28,838 nucleotides of DNA from Bacteroidales bacterium UBA2764 (GCA_002352705.1 DEIW01000156.1:10653-39490), one strand, 5' to 3'. Positions 8,949-15,964 are shown, counted from the stretch's first letter. Made by a program: numbers and translations. The notes: generated by a model from the sequence alone, not told the origin.

Positions 8949-9633
8949 CTTCTCTTTCGACTTTCGACTTTTGACCTTCGACTATTATAACAATCTCGCC
9001 TTTTGGCGCTTTCTCTTTGAAATGCACCACCAGTTCCGCTAACGAGCCTCTTACTGTCTCTTCATGCACTTTGCTGATCTCGCGTGTGACGCTGGCTTTG
9101 CGCTCTTCGTCGCATACAGCAGCCAACTGTTCCAAGGTCTTCACCAATCGGAAGGGAGACTCATAAACGATAAAGGTCTGATCAAGCGTAGCTAAGTATT
9201 GAAGCCTTGTCTGCCGTCCTTTCTTCTGGGGCAAGAACCCCTCAAAATAGAAATGGTTGTTCGGCAGACCGCTATCTACCAGCGCAGGCACAAAAGCAGT
9301 TGCTCCCGGCAGACACTGTATCTCAATCCCTGCATCTGCTGCGGCCCTCACTAAAAAGAAACCCGGATCGCTGATTGCCGGTGTCCCGGCATCGGAGATC
9401 AACGCAATATTGGCACCCGCTTTCAGTCGCTCAACGATGTCCGCACTCGTCTCGTGCTCATTGAATTTATGATGACTCTTCAGCGGTGTGTGAATATCAT
9501 AATGCTGCAATAAGACACCACTCGTACGAGTATCTTCTGCCAAAATCAAATCGACAGATTTCAGCACCTCAATCGCACGAAACGTCATGTCTTGCAGATT
9601 ACCGACCGGTGTAGGAACAAGGTATAACATCAA
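8941..9633 (-). CDS. rsmI: 16S rRNA (cytidine-1402-2'-O)-methyltransferase
   Basis: This 230-aa SAM-dependent enzyme methylates the ribose of C1402 in 16S rRNA. Family motifs are clear: YLVPTPVGNLQDMT at the N-terminus, ILAEDTRTSG near 33-42 and SDAGTPAISDPG near 80-91. The protein ends IIVEGQKSKVEREDE, and the QKSKVERE part is encoded by the heptad repeat at 8954-8983. The native C-terminus has therefore been replaced or extended by repeat DNA. The gene overlaps the downstream flippase start by 8 bp. Its ATG follows a short ATTGAGA tandem repeat. Confidence 0.95.
   Translation of the reverse strand: MMLYLVPTPVGNLQDMTFRAIEVLKSVDLILAEDTRTSGVLLQHYDIHTPLKSHHKFNEHETSADIVERLKAGANIALISDAGTPAISDPGFFLVRAAADAGIEIQCLPGATAFVPALVDSGLPNNHFYFEGFLPQKKGRQTRLQYLATLDQTFIVYESPFRLVKTLEQLAAVCDEERKASVTREISKVHEETVRGSLAELVVHFKEKAPKGEIVIIVEGQKSKVEREDE
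8954..8983 (+). repeat. heptad repeat, copy 1 (rsmI 3' end)
   Basis: CTTTCGACTTTCGACTTTTG and related heptads run through the 3' end of rsmI. They are read on the minus strand as QKSKVERE. The same family occurs at 12159, 13008, 14053 and 14638, always in this orientation. Confidence 0.85.
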
Positions 9634-9648
9634 TTCTCAATTCTCAAT

Positions 9649-10191
9649 TTACCCAAACCTCCTGTGCAGGGTGACGATAAACTGCTGGTACGTATTACTA
9701 TCGCTATCCCACTGGAAATGACTGTTGATGTAACTGATTGCTTCATCAAAAGAGCCTAATTCGTTTAACTCTGTCAATGTGCGTTGCATCAATTCGGCAT
9801 TCTGACCGAATAACTCGCGCTGATAGAGGAAACGGTCTCCTAATGAGATAGCCAGACGGATGTCATCTACGGCTTTGCCGTACACAGCCGCTTTGGGCGA
9901 TGCAGGCTCTTCTTTCGCGGGCTCTTCCTTCATCGGCTCAGCCGGAGCCTCCGGTGTTTCCGGTACCTCCGGTATTTCCGGCTCAGCCGGAGCGGCTGTC
10001 TCCACCGGCTTTTCTACCACTACTTCTTTGATTACTTCCACAGGTTTTTCTACAATCTTCTCTACTACCTGCGGTTCCGGAGCAGGACGGCTTTTCAGCT
10101 CGTCCAACTCCGCCTCAAGAGAAGCCAGCTCCGCTTCCAGAGTAGATATCCGCTCCTCTAATCCCTCAAAATATTTGATTACCTCTTCCAT
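9649..10191 (-). CDS. coiled-coil protein with Pro/Glu/Val-rich linker, conserved Bacteroidales type
   Basis: This 180-aa protein has three parts. Residues 1-38 form a heptad-rich coiled coil (YFEGLEERISTLEAELASLE). Residues about 39-100 are a low-complexity Pro/Glu/Val linker with repeated EKPVEV-like units. Residues about 105-180 are a folded helical domain with DDIRLAISLGDRFLYQRELF and ending TLHRRFG. The C-terminal domain resembles a small conserved domain I associate with Bacteroidales hypothetical proteins, but no function is established. There is no signal peptide. The start follows a junction repeat of the GTACGAAGGA type, and the stop is followed by an ATTGAGA repeat. Confidence 0.8.
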   Translation of the reverse strand: MEEVIKYFEGLEERISTLEAELASLEAELDELKSRPAPEPQVVEKIVEKPVEVIKEVVVEKPVETAAPAEPEIPEVPETPEAPAEPMKEEPAKEEPASPKAAVYGKAVDDIRLAISLGDRFLYQRELFGQNAELMQRTLTELNELGSFDEAISYINSHFQWDSDSNTYQQFIVTLHRRFG

Positions 10192-10228
10192 AATTTCCTT
10201 CGTACATCGTACATTTGTCCTTCGTACA

Positions 10229-11755
10229 TTACTTCGTTGCTTCTTCCAGTTTCTTCATGATAGAGAACATAAAGATTGCTGCTGCGAGGCAGACACCGAC
10301 GAATACGGTCCAAACAATCCACAAAGGTATATCGCCCCAGAGCTTACCACCGATGCGGACGAGGTAGTTACCGATAGCGGTAGCAACGAACCAACCGCCC
10401 ATCATCATACCTTTGTATTTCGGAGGTGCTACTTTGCTCACAAATGAGATACCCATCGGGCTGAGGAGCAGTTCACCGAAGGTCAGGATCAGATAGGTAT
10501 AGATCAGTACGTTCGCATTGACGAAAGTAGCGTCTCCGCTCACGCGTGCCAGCTCCTGCTGCGCAGGTGTGAGCAGACCAAGCGAGCAAACCGCCATCAG
10601 CACATAAGCCACTGCGGCTACCACCATACCGTAAGCAATCTTGCGGGGAGCAGAAGGTTCTTTGCCTTTCTTGTTCAGTGCGCCGAAGATAGCCATGCTT
10701 ACCGGCGTCAGAGCAACTACGTAGAACGGGTTGAACTGTTGGAAGATAGGAGCTGCGATACTCAGTTCTGCCGGGTGATGGAAGAATTTATACACCAGTA
10801 TAGCCGCCATGGCACTGCCTACGCCGCCCCAGATCAGTTTGGCTTTGCGGCTTCCGTCGCCGAAGATACCGAAGAGCGCATAGACTAATACCGCTACCAT
10901 GACGAGGTTCCAGATATCGAATGCCATGGTCTGCGCACCGGTCACTACAGGATTAACAAACTCATCGGCAAAGAAGGTCAGGGTTAATCCGTTCTGGTGG
11001 AAAGCCATCCAGAAGAAGAGCACTACCGTGAACACGAGGCACAGCGCCACGATCCGTTTTTTGGTCTGCTCAGGACTCAGTTCTTCTACGGGCTCTCCGC
11101 CGTTCTTTGCCGCTTGTTTGGAGGTGTGCTCCACGTGTTTGAACCAAGGACGGCAAGCATAGTAGATAGCGATACTCAGAATGAGCGAAGCACAAGCCAC
11201 CATGAATGCAAAGTGGTAACTGTCATTGACGTTGTAGCCCAGACTCTCCTGTGCCCATGCCATGATCTTCACCGCTGCGGTAGGCGCGAACATAGCGCCG
11301 ATGTTAATAGCCATGTAGAAGAGCGAGAACGCTGCGTCGCGGCGGTCGGCATACTGCGGGTCGTCGTAGAGGTTGCCTACCATTACCTGCAGGTTTCCTT
11401 TGAAAAGACCGGTACCAAACGAGATGAGAAGCAGGGCCAACAGCATTATACCCATTGCAAAACTACCTCCTCCCAACGGAATAGCCAGACAGACATAACC
11501 GAGGAACATAACGAAGATACCGATTGTGACACACTTGCCGTAACCGATCTTATCTGCGATCCATCCGCCTATGAGCGGCAGAAAATAGACACATGCCAGA
11601 AAACCGGCGTAGATACGGCTGGCGGCGTCTGCCGACAGACCGAAATTAGCGCGCAAGAAAAGCGCAAACACGGCTAACATCGTGTAGTAGCCGAAACGCT
11701 CGCCTGTGTTGGCTAACGCCAACGCGAACAATCCTTTGGGTTGATTCTTAAACAT
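10229..11755 (-). CDS. POT-family peptide MFS transporter
   Basis: This 508-aa inner-membrane protein is a proton-dependent oligopeptide transporter of the major facilitator superfamily. The N-terminal GERFGYYTMLAVFALFL contains the ExxERFxYY-type proton-coupling signature in a shortened Bacteroidetes form (ANTGERFGYY). About 12-14 hydrophobic segments are visible. A charged central loop lies near 205-235 (KHVEHTSKQAAKNGGEPVEE). The FKGNLQVMVGNLY and DAAFSLFYMAINIGA segments match the family's PTR2 regions. It would import di- or tripeptides. It is flanked by a CTCCCC hairpin repeat upstream and a GTACGAAGG repeat downstream. Confidence 0.93.
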   Translation of the reverse strand: MFKNQPKGLFALALANTGERFGYYTMLAVFALFLRANFGLSADAASRIYAGFLACVYFLPLIGGWIADKIGYGKCVTIGIFVMFLGYVCLAIPLGGGSFAMGIMLLALLLISFGTGLFKGNLQVMVGNLYDDPQYADRRDAAFSLFYMAINIGAMFAPTAAVKIMAWAQESLGYNVNDSYHFAFMVACASLILSIAIYYACRPWFKHVEHTSKQAAKNGGEPVEELSPEQTKKRIVALCLVFTVVLFFWMAFHQNGLTLTFFADEFVNPVVTGAQTMAFDIWNLVMVAVLVYALFGIFGDGSRKAKLIWGGVGSAMAAILVYKFFHHPAELSIAAPIFQQFNPFYVVALTPVSMAIFGALNKKGKEPSAPRKIAYGMVVAAVAYVLMAVCSLGLLTPAQQELARVSGDATFVNANVLIYTYLILTFGELLLSPMGISFVSKVAPPKYKGMMMGGWFVATAIGNYLVRIGGKLWGDIPLWIVWTVFVGVCLAAAIFMFSIMKKLEEATK

Positions 11756-11769
11756 AAAGCAATTTATTT

Positions 11770-11832
11770 ATTTTTTCATTTTCTTATTTTCTCATTCTTG
11801 TCTCTCCCCTTTATGGGGGAGTTGGAGGGGGC
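11770..11832 (-). repeat. A/T-rich tandem plus CTCCCC/GGGGAG hairpin repeat at the ilvE-transporter junction
   Basis: On the + strand CTCCCCTTTATGGGGGAG (near 11805-11822) forms a hairpin and is followed by TTGGAGGGGGC. Between it and the transporter start is an A/T-rich tandem of TTTTCATTTTCTTATTTTCTC type. The GC-rich part is similar in composition to the hairpins inside dapB and the U32 gene, so it may belong to the same class, here left between genes. Confidence 0.6.
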
Positions 11833-12867
11833 TTATACTATTTCGCACCATCCGTGCTTGTCTTCTGCCCGTCCGTACTGGATATCTTTCAGCGAGTGGT
11901 ACAAATCTGTCAGTATCGGTCCCGGTTGGGTGCTCAGATGGTAGATCTTGTCCTTCTCTGGATCAATCACCTTGTCTATCGGGCTGATTACACAGGCTGT
12001 GCCGCAAGCCGCTGCTTCACTCATCTGCTCCAACTCCTCCAGACGTATATGCCGCCGCGTCACTTTATAACCCTTGTCGCGAGCCAACGTCATCAGACTG
12101 TCGTTCGTGATACTCGGCAAAATAGCACTACTCCGCGGAGTCAGGTACTCAATCTGGTCTTTCGACTTTTGACTTTCGACTTTCGACTTTATCCCAATAA
12201 AATTCGCAGCGCTGCATTCATCAATATACCGATGATATTTGGAGTCTAAAAAAAGGCAGTCCATTCCTTGCGCATGCGCCGGTTCGGTTGCGCGGAAAGA
12301 GGAAGCGTAGTTGCCGCCGACTTTGAATGTTCCTGTTCCGTAAGGAGCGGCTCTGTCCACATGCCGGTTTACCACAAACGTAGTGCAATGGAACTTGCCG
12401 GGATAGTACGGTCCTATCGGCGAGGGGATGACGATGAACTCGAAATCCCGTCCCGGTCCTACGCCCAGGCGCGGGGTCGTACCTATCAGCAGGGGTCGGA
12501 AATAAAGCGTAGCACCTGTGCCGTAAGGCGGTAGAAAATCCATGTTCTTCTCCAATGCCAGGCGGATAGCTTTGCCGAAAAGTTCCTCCGGTACGGGAGC
12601 CATGTATAGCCCTTCCGCGCTCTTCGCCATTCGCTTCGCGTTCTCGCGCCAACGGAAAATACGTATCTTCCCGTCCACGCCTCGGAATGCTTTCAAACCC
12701 TCAAAGGCCTCTTGCCCGTATTGCAGACAAGTTGCCGATACATGTAAATGCAGATATTTGTCTTGCGTCGCGTAAGGCTCTTCCCATTTACCGTCATGAT
12801 ACGCGGCGCGGACGATATAATCCGGCTCCGTGTAATGAAATCCTAATTTACTCCAATCAATATTCAT
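11833..12867 (-). CDS. ilvE: branched-chain amino acid aminotransferase with repeat insertion
   Basis: This PLP enzyme of about 344 aa transfers amino groups to and from leucine, isoleucine and valine. I chose the ATG at 12867 (MNIDWSKLGFHY) over a TTG two codons earlier. Class IV features include GQEAFEGLKAFRG (51-63), FRPLLIGTTPRLGVGP (123-138), the PLP lysine in FKVGGNYASS (K182) and YIDECSAANFIGIK (214-227). Directly after GIK comes SKVESQKSKDQIEYLTP, in which about 12 residues (227-238) are translated heptad repeat. Family members normally run straight from the GIK segment to YLTP or YITP. The insertion is in frame and sits on a surface turn between strands, so activity is probably kept. 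Confidence 0.95.
   Translation of the reverse strand: MNIDWSKLGFHYTEPDYIVRAAYHDGKWEEPYATQDKYLHLHVSATCLQYGQEAFEGLKAFRGVDGKIRIFRWRENAKRMAKSAEGLYMAPVPEELFGKAIRLALEKNMDFLPPYGTGATLYFRPLLIGTTPRLGVGPGRDFEFIVIPSPIGPYYPGKFHCTTFVVNRHVDRAAPYGTGTFKVGGNYASSFRATEPAHAQGMDCLFLDSKYHRYIDECSAANFIGIKSKVESQKSKDQIEYLTPRSSAILPSITNDSLMTLARDKGYKVTRRHIRLEELEQMSEAAACGTACVISPIDKVIDPEKDKIYHLSTQPGPILTDLYHSLKDIQYGRAEDKHGWCEIV
12159..12190 (+). repeat. heptad repeat, copy 2 (inside ilvE)
   Basis: The tract alternates CTTTCGA and CTTTTGA heptads. On the minus strand it reads KSKVESQKSK within IlvE. It is 32 bp long, and the frame is preserved. Confidence 0.88.
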
Positions 12868-12890
12868 TCTCAAAAATCAATGTCTATTAG

Positions 12891-12907
12891 GTCGGATACT
12901 ATCCGAC
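12891..12907. other. 8-bp perfect inverted repeat between wbqC-like gene and ilvE
   Basis: GTCGGATA and TATCCGAC flank a single base (12899). It lies in the 49-bp gap between the end of the WbqC-like gene and the ilvE start. As RNA the realistic stem is GTCGGA with a 5-nt loop. There is no T-run after it, so it is not a classical terminator. An operator or a palindromic repeat remnant are alternatives. Confidence 0.5.
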
Positions 12908-12916
12908 ACCCAAATC

Positions 12917-13438
12917 TTAATCATCAAATAGCGTGTCCAGCACGCTTATCTCCGTTTGCCACGGATGTTTGTCTGTCCAAATCTGTCCGCTCCAGTCAGT
13001 TGTGCGTCTTTCGACTTTCGACTTTTGACTTTCGACTAATGCCGGCCTTTCTTTTTTCAGCAAACTCACAATCGTCGCGTTCAGCTCGTCGTTCAGGTCT
13101 ATCAGCCATTTGTACTCGCGTTCGTAGAACGGCTTCAGGTAGTCCGCGAAGTACATGAAATACGGCGTGTGTTGGTAGGCGCTTACAAGCGTAATCCAGT
13201 GTTGGTGTTGCCACCGCGTCTGGTAACTGATCTCGATGTCGCGTGTCAACTGCTTGTGCTCCACTTTCTTCACCGGTGTCGTCAGTCGCACCAACTCGCC
13301 TTTGGCGTCGCGGATTAGTGCCCGGTTGCGGAACGTCTGTTTCTCGAACGTCTCCATCTGCTCGATCGTCGCCGGCTCGCGCATCAGTGCTTCCACGTAC
13401 GACAAGGGTGGCAAATATGCAGTCGGTAAAATCAACAA
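12917..13438 (-). CDS. WbqC-like family protein, C-terminus altered by repeat
   Basis: This 173-aa protein belongs to the WbqC family, whose role is unclear and often linked to surface polysaccharides. Family features are LPTAYLPPLSYVEAL at the N-terminus, KQTFRNRALIRDAKGELVRLT, a WQHQHWITLVSAYQHTPYF block and FYEREYKWLIDLNDELN. The region after LLKKERPALVE is QKSKVERRTTDW, whose start is heptad repeat (13008-13037), and the protein then ends quickly. My recollection is that Bacteroidales relatives are about 200-210 aa, so the C-terminal part looks shortened and partly replaced. Its position between lepB and ilvE gives no functional clue. Confidence 0.8.
   Translation of the reverse strand: MLILPTAYLPPLSYVEALMREPATIEQMETFEKQTFRNRALIRDAKGELVRLTTPVKKVEHKQLTRDIEISYQTRWQHQHWITLVSAYQHTPYFMYFADYLKPFYEREYKWLIDLNDELNATIVSLLKKERPALVESQKSKVERRTTDWSGQIWTDKHPWQTEISVLDTLFDD
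13008..13037 (+). repeat. heptad repeat, copy 3 (WbqC-like gene)
   Basis: Tandem CTTTCGA and CTTTTGA heptads lie at the boundary between the conserved WbqC-like core and its short tail. On the minus strand they read as VESQKSKVERR. Confidence 0.87.
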
Positions 13439-13471
13439 TTTAACAGTTTAACAGTTTCACAATTTAACAGC
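13439..13471. repeat. TTTAACAG tandem repeat at lepB-wbqC junction
   Basis: The junction consists of AATTTAACAGTTTAACAG followed by TTTCACAATTTAACAG. It fills the whole intergenic gap. It is one of the unique low-complexity repeats that occupy most junctions in this window. Confidence 0.7.
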
Positions 13472-14878
13472 TTAACGCTTGGCTCCTCTGCCCAACCGCT
13501 CCCAACGGATGCTGTGTTTGTCTTTATCCAGACTCAGCCAGATAAATACCGGCCGTCCTACTATATGGTCTTCTGGCACGAAGCCCCAGTAACGACTATC
13601 GGCTGAGTTATGGCGATTGTCGCCCATCATCCAGTAGTAATCCATCTTAAACTCATACTCCTCGCCAATCGACATCGGCTTGAATTCATACGCCTCTGCA
13701 ATGCGTTTATACACCCAATAGTTCTCCTCGGTGATCATAATCTTGTCGCCCTTCCGCGGAATATAAATTGGTCCATAGTTGTCCCGCGTCCACTCGTTGT
13801 GTCCTAATGGATATACATCCCCGCCTTGTTTCTCCGGCTCTACCTCGACACCTGACACATGCGGGTTCTTCACCAACTCGCTTTTCATTTCCTCCGTCAA
13901 CGGGAAATGCCAGGTCTGCGGATCTATCTGCACGCGGTCTGCCACGCTGATACCGATCTTCTCCAGGTATTTCGCCCCAAACACATGTCCGTCCGTCCGA
14001 ACCAGATAATTGAGTTGCAGTCCTTCCTTCTCCGGCTCACGCTGCCATTCGTCTTTCGACTTTCGACTTTTAGCGAAGCGGTCTTTTGACTTCGTATAAA
14101 CGACATTGTCGATTATACGCAAACTGTCTCCCGGCTCGCCCACGCAACGCTTCACATAGTTCTCGCGCCTATCCACCGGCCTCGTCACAATCTCGCCAAA
14201 CACATCCTTGCGACTATTGATCAGCGCCTCGCCGTAGTAATGTTTCAGCGTGTAATAATCCGGATTTTGCATCTTCGTGCATACCGTGTCTCCGGCAGGG
14301 AAATTGAATACCACAATATCGCCTTTCCTCGGACTCGTCCAGCCTTTCAGACGCTTGTACTCCCAATGAGGCCAATCCAGATAACTCTTGCCTCCGCCTA
14401 ACCAGTTCGGCATCGTGTGTTGCACCAGCGGCATACTCAGCGGTGTCTGCGGCACTCTTGCACCGTAAGCCATCTTGCTTACGTACAGAAAATCACCCAC
14501 ACGCAGACTCTTCTCCAAACTCGAACTCGGTATCTGGTAGTTCTGGAAGATATACAGATTGATAAAATACACCGCCACCAGAGCAAACACAATCGCGTCT
14601 ATCCAACTGAACAGCGTATAAAGAAACGCATTCCCTGCTTTTGACTTTTGACTTTCGACTTTCGACTCTTCCGGCTTGTATTTCCGCCACCAACTATAGT
14701 TGATATATTTGGTGGTGAACATATCCACCACCAGCGGCAGCAACACCAGCCAACCCAGACTCGCCCAGTCACCCCATGCTACCCAGATAACAAACGCCAC
14801 ATACAACGTGCTCCAAATACCCGCACGGATCCACCCTCCGCGCGGCACTTCTGAAATCCTATCTTGAAAACTTTTCAT
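13472..14878 (-). CDS. lepB: signal peptidase I with two repeat insertions
   Basis: This 468-aa inner-membrane protease removes signal peptides from exported proteins. Two or three hydrophobic segments precede IPSSSLEKSLRVGDFLYVSK (116-135), where the catalytic serine is near 120. The catalytic lysine is K243 in ENYVKRCVGEPGDSL. The C-terminal GDNRHNSADSRYWGFVPEDH motif is intact. The long form is normal for Bacteroidales. Two tracts are repeat-encoded: SKVESQKSK at 72-80, in the loop before the second membrane segment, and SKDRFAKSRKSKDE at about 264-277. The second fuses an 18-bp repeat unit to heptads. Both lie in loops outside the active site. Confidence 0.95.
   Translation of the reverse strand: MKSFQDRISEVPRGGWIRAGIWSTLYVAFVIWVAWGDWASLGWLVLLPLVVDMFTTKYINYSWWRKYKPEESKVESQKSKAGNAFLYTLFSWIDAIVFALVAVYFINLYIFQNYQIPSSSLEKSLRVGDFLYVSKMAYGARVPQTPLSMPLVQHTMPNWLGGGKSYLDWPHWEYKRLKGWTSPRKGDIVVFNFPAGDTVCTKMQNPDYYTLKHYYGEALINSRKDVFGEIVTRPVDRRENYVKRCVGEPGDSLRIIDNVVYTKSKDRFAKSRKSKDEWQREPEKEGLQLNYLVRTDGHVFGAKYLEKIGISVADRVQIDPQTWHFPLTEEMKSELVKNPHVSGVEVEPEKQGGDVYPLGHNEWTRDNYGPIYIPRKGDKIMITEENYWVYKRIAEAYEFKPMSIGEEYEFKMDYYWMMGDNRHNSADSRYWGFVPEDHIVGRPVFIWLSLDKDKHSIRWERLGRGAKR
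14053..14093 (+). repeat. composite repeat: heptads joined to the 18-bp unit (inside lepB)
   Basis: CTTTCGACTTTCGA heptads run directly into CTTTTAGCGAAGCGGTCT (14067-14084) and then into another CTTTTGA-like heptad. It is the only place in the window where the two families are physically fused, which suggests they share a mechanism of spread. On the minus strand it reads as KDRFAKSRKSK. Confidence 0.85.
14638..14670 (+). repeat. heptad repeat, copy 5 (lepB N-terminal loop)
   Basis: CTTTTGACTTTTGACTTTCG and further heptads encode ESKVESQKSK on the minus strand. The tract lies between the first and second membrane segments of LepB. Confidence 0.88.
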
Positions 14879-14901
14879 TTTTTTCTATTTTGCTCTTTTC
14901 T

Positions 14902-14920
14902 TTATATACTGTGTATATAA
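14902..14920. promoter_or_regulatory. AT-rich palindrome upstream of lepB
   Basis: TTATATACTGTGTATATAA is a perfect inverted repeat with 8-bp arms and a 3-bp centre, 24 bp upstream of the lepB ATG. It could be a repressor operator or lie within a promoter. I see no clear TAnnTTTG box for lepB beside it. Confidence 0.4.
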
Positions 14921-14943
14921 TACAGAGGATTAAAAACGCTAGT

Positions 14944-14967
14944 TATTCTTAATGATTCTTAATGATT
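14944..14967. repeat. 10-bp tandem repeat ATTCTTAATG at dapB-lepB junction
   Basis: ATTCTTAATGATTCTTAATG followed by ATT gives two exact copies with period 10. It belongs to the class of junction-specific repeats. Confidence 0.7.
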
Positions 14968-15009
14968 GGTTACAGATTACCGATACTATGTCCTGTCAAT
15001 CTGCAGGCA

Positions 15010-15090
15010 ATCTCCTTTGTTGCAGTTACTACTTACCCCACTATCTCCTTTGCCTCCGCTACTACTTACCCTACTATCTCCTCTGCCGCC
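15010..15090 (-). repeat. 33-bp tandem duplication of the dapB 3' end
   Basis: Units starting at 15010, 15043 and 15076 share ATCTCCTTTG...CTACTTACCC on the + strand, with a period of exactly 33 bp (11 codons). The unit that includes the dapB stop is followed by decayed copies past the stop. Each copy again encodes an EIVG-stop-like end. Slippage at the gene end is the simplest explanation. Confidence 0.75.
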
Positions 15091-15878
15091 AGTACCGCAC
15101 CTAAGGCAAAGCCTCTGCGTCCTTTGGCGATGTGTGTAATGACGATGGTATCCTCCTCGCTGTCCCATGTCACCTCATGCGTACCCGGCACCTCGCCCTC
15201 GCGTATCGACTCAATGGGAACCTGAATCCCCTCTCCTCGGGAGAGGGTTAGGGAGAGGTCTTCCGCGAGCGTCTTTGCGGTGCCACTCGGCTTGTCCAGT
15301 TTATGGATATGATGAATCTCTTTGATGAATGGCATATACCCCCCCTCTCTTGAGGAGAGGGTCGGGGTGAGGTTTTTCATCTTCTCCGCCAGAAACTTGT
15401 TCAACTCAAAGAAGATGTTCACTCCTATGGAATAATTACTGCTCCACACGAGCATCACTTTGCCTTCTTCATTACGGACTTCTATTTTATTAGGGGTCCC
15501 CGAAAATTTCCAATTTTTGGGGAGAGCGGAGGCATCGGTTGCCTGTCGATTTAGCGGAGCGGTATCGACCATCGCACACCGATTGCCGAACGCGACGTTC
15601 CATCCTGTGGAGCCGGAGACCACCGGCACTCCTTGCGCCCACGCCTTGCGGATATTCTCTTCCGCCGTCGCAGGGGTCGTGAACTCAATCGCCACGTCAG
15701 CACTTCTGAATGCCTCACTCTCAAAATCAATCAGAGGCAAACTTAATTCGTAATTAGTAATTTGTAATTCGTCATTTAGTCGCGGGTCAATTACCCCGAC
15801 TATCTCATGACCGCGACTTAGGGCCACTTCCTCAATCATGTGACCCATTTTCCCGTATCCGATAATCGCTATTTTCAT
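15066..15878 (-). CDS. dapB: 4-hydroxy-tetrahydrodipicolinate reductase with multiple repeat insertions
   Basis: This NAD(P)H-dependent enzyme of the lysine/diaminopimelate pathway is 270 aa from the ATG at 15878 (MKIAIIGYGKMG). A longer frame from 15923 lies mostly upstream of the family start and close to the promoter. GYGKMG (7-12) binds the nucleotide. IEFTTPATAEENIRKA (64-79), WSSNYSIGVNIFFEL (145-159) and HHIHKLDKPSGTAK (189-202) contain the family's binding and catalytic residues. About four stretches have no counterpart in relatives I recall: ITNYELSLP (40-48), about 98-137, NLTPTLSSREGG (169-180) and SLTLSRGEG (209-217). Each corresponds to repeat or hairpin DNA. All are in frame, so the gene appears functional. 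Confidence 0.93.
   Translation of the reverse strand: MKIAIIGYGKMGHMIEEVALSRGHEIVGVIDPRLNDELQITNYELSLPLIDFESEAFRSADVAIEFTTPATAEENIRKAWAQGVPVVSGSTGWNVAFGNRCAMVDTAPLNRQATDASALPKNWKFSGTPNKIEVRNEEGKVMLVWSSNYSIGVNIFFELNKFLAEKMKNLTPTLSSREGGYMPFIKEIHHIHKLDKPSGTAKTLAEDLSLTLSRGEGIQVPIESIREGEVPGTHEVTWDSEEDTIVITHIAKGRRGFALGAVLAAEEIVG
15222..15260 (-). repeat. CCCTCTCC/GGAGAGGG hairpin inside dapB
   Basis: CCCTCTCC (15229-15236) and GGAGAGGG (15240-15247) form a perfect 8-bp hairpin followed by TTAGGGAGAGG. On the minus strand it reads SLTLSRGEG. It belongs to the same class as the repeat at 15339-15380. Confidence 0.75.
15339..15380 (-). repeat. NLTPTLS-type GC-rich repeat inside dapB
   Basis: CCCTCTCTTGAGGAGAGGG forms a hairpin next to TCGGGGTGAGGTT. 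Positions 15354-15374 are identical over 21 bp to 18617-18637 in the U32 gene. Read on the minus strand it gives NLTPTLSSREGG. Confidence 0.82.
15468..15587 (-). repeat. hairpin-rich insertion inside dapB
   Basis: On the minus strand two palindromic parts are visible. The first is GGCAATCGGT...ACCGATGCC enclosing GTCGAT...ATCGAC. The second is CCCCAAAAATTGGAAATTTT followed by CGGGG. Together they account for about 30-40 residues (98-137) that separate STGW from VMLVWSSN. I recall only about 15 residues between those motifs in relatives. Confidence 0.6.
15732..15776 (-). repeat. AATTACGAATTA-type tandem repeat inside dapB
   Basis: TTAATTCGTAATTAGTAATT and a following TGTAATTCGTCATTTAG show a period of about 10-11. 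On the minus strand this reads LQITNYELSLP. It is inserted after the VGVIDPR strand. Confidence 0.7.
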
Positions 15879-15932
15879 TTCTTTATTAGTATAAACGTGC
15901 GTGCGTTTCAGGCATGCGCGCAAAATCGGCTA

Positions 15933-15964
15933 CAAAATTACAAAAAAAATATTACATATACAAG
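15933..15964 (-). promoter_or_regulatory. Bacteroidetes-type promoter for dapB
   Basis: The minus strand has CTTGTATATG at the -33 region (CTTG at 15964-15961) and TAATTTTG at -7 (15940-15933), separated by exactly 20 bp. The expected start point is near 15926, which leaves a leader of about 48 nt before the ATG at 15878. Confidence 0.72.

Noticed and set aside
8954..14670. The regularly spaced CTTTCGA tracts as a CRISPR array.
   Set aside because: Units are 7 bp in direct tandem with no unique spacers, lie inside coding genes and have no cas genes nearby.
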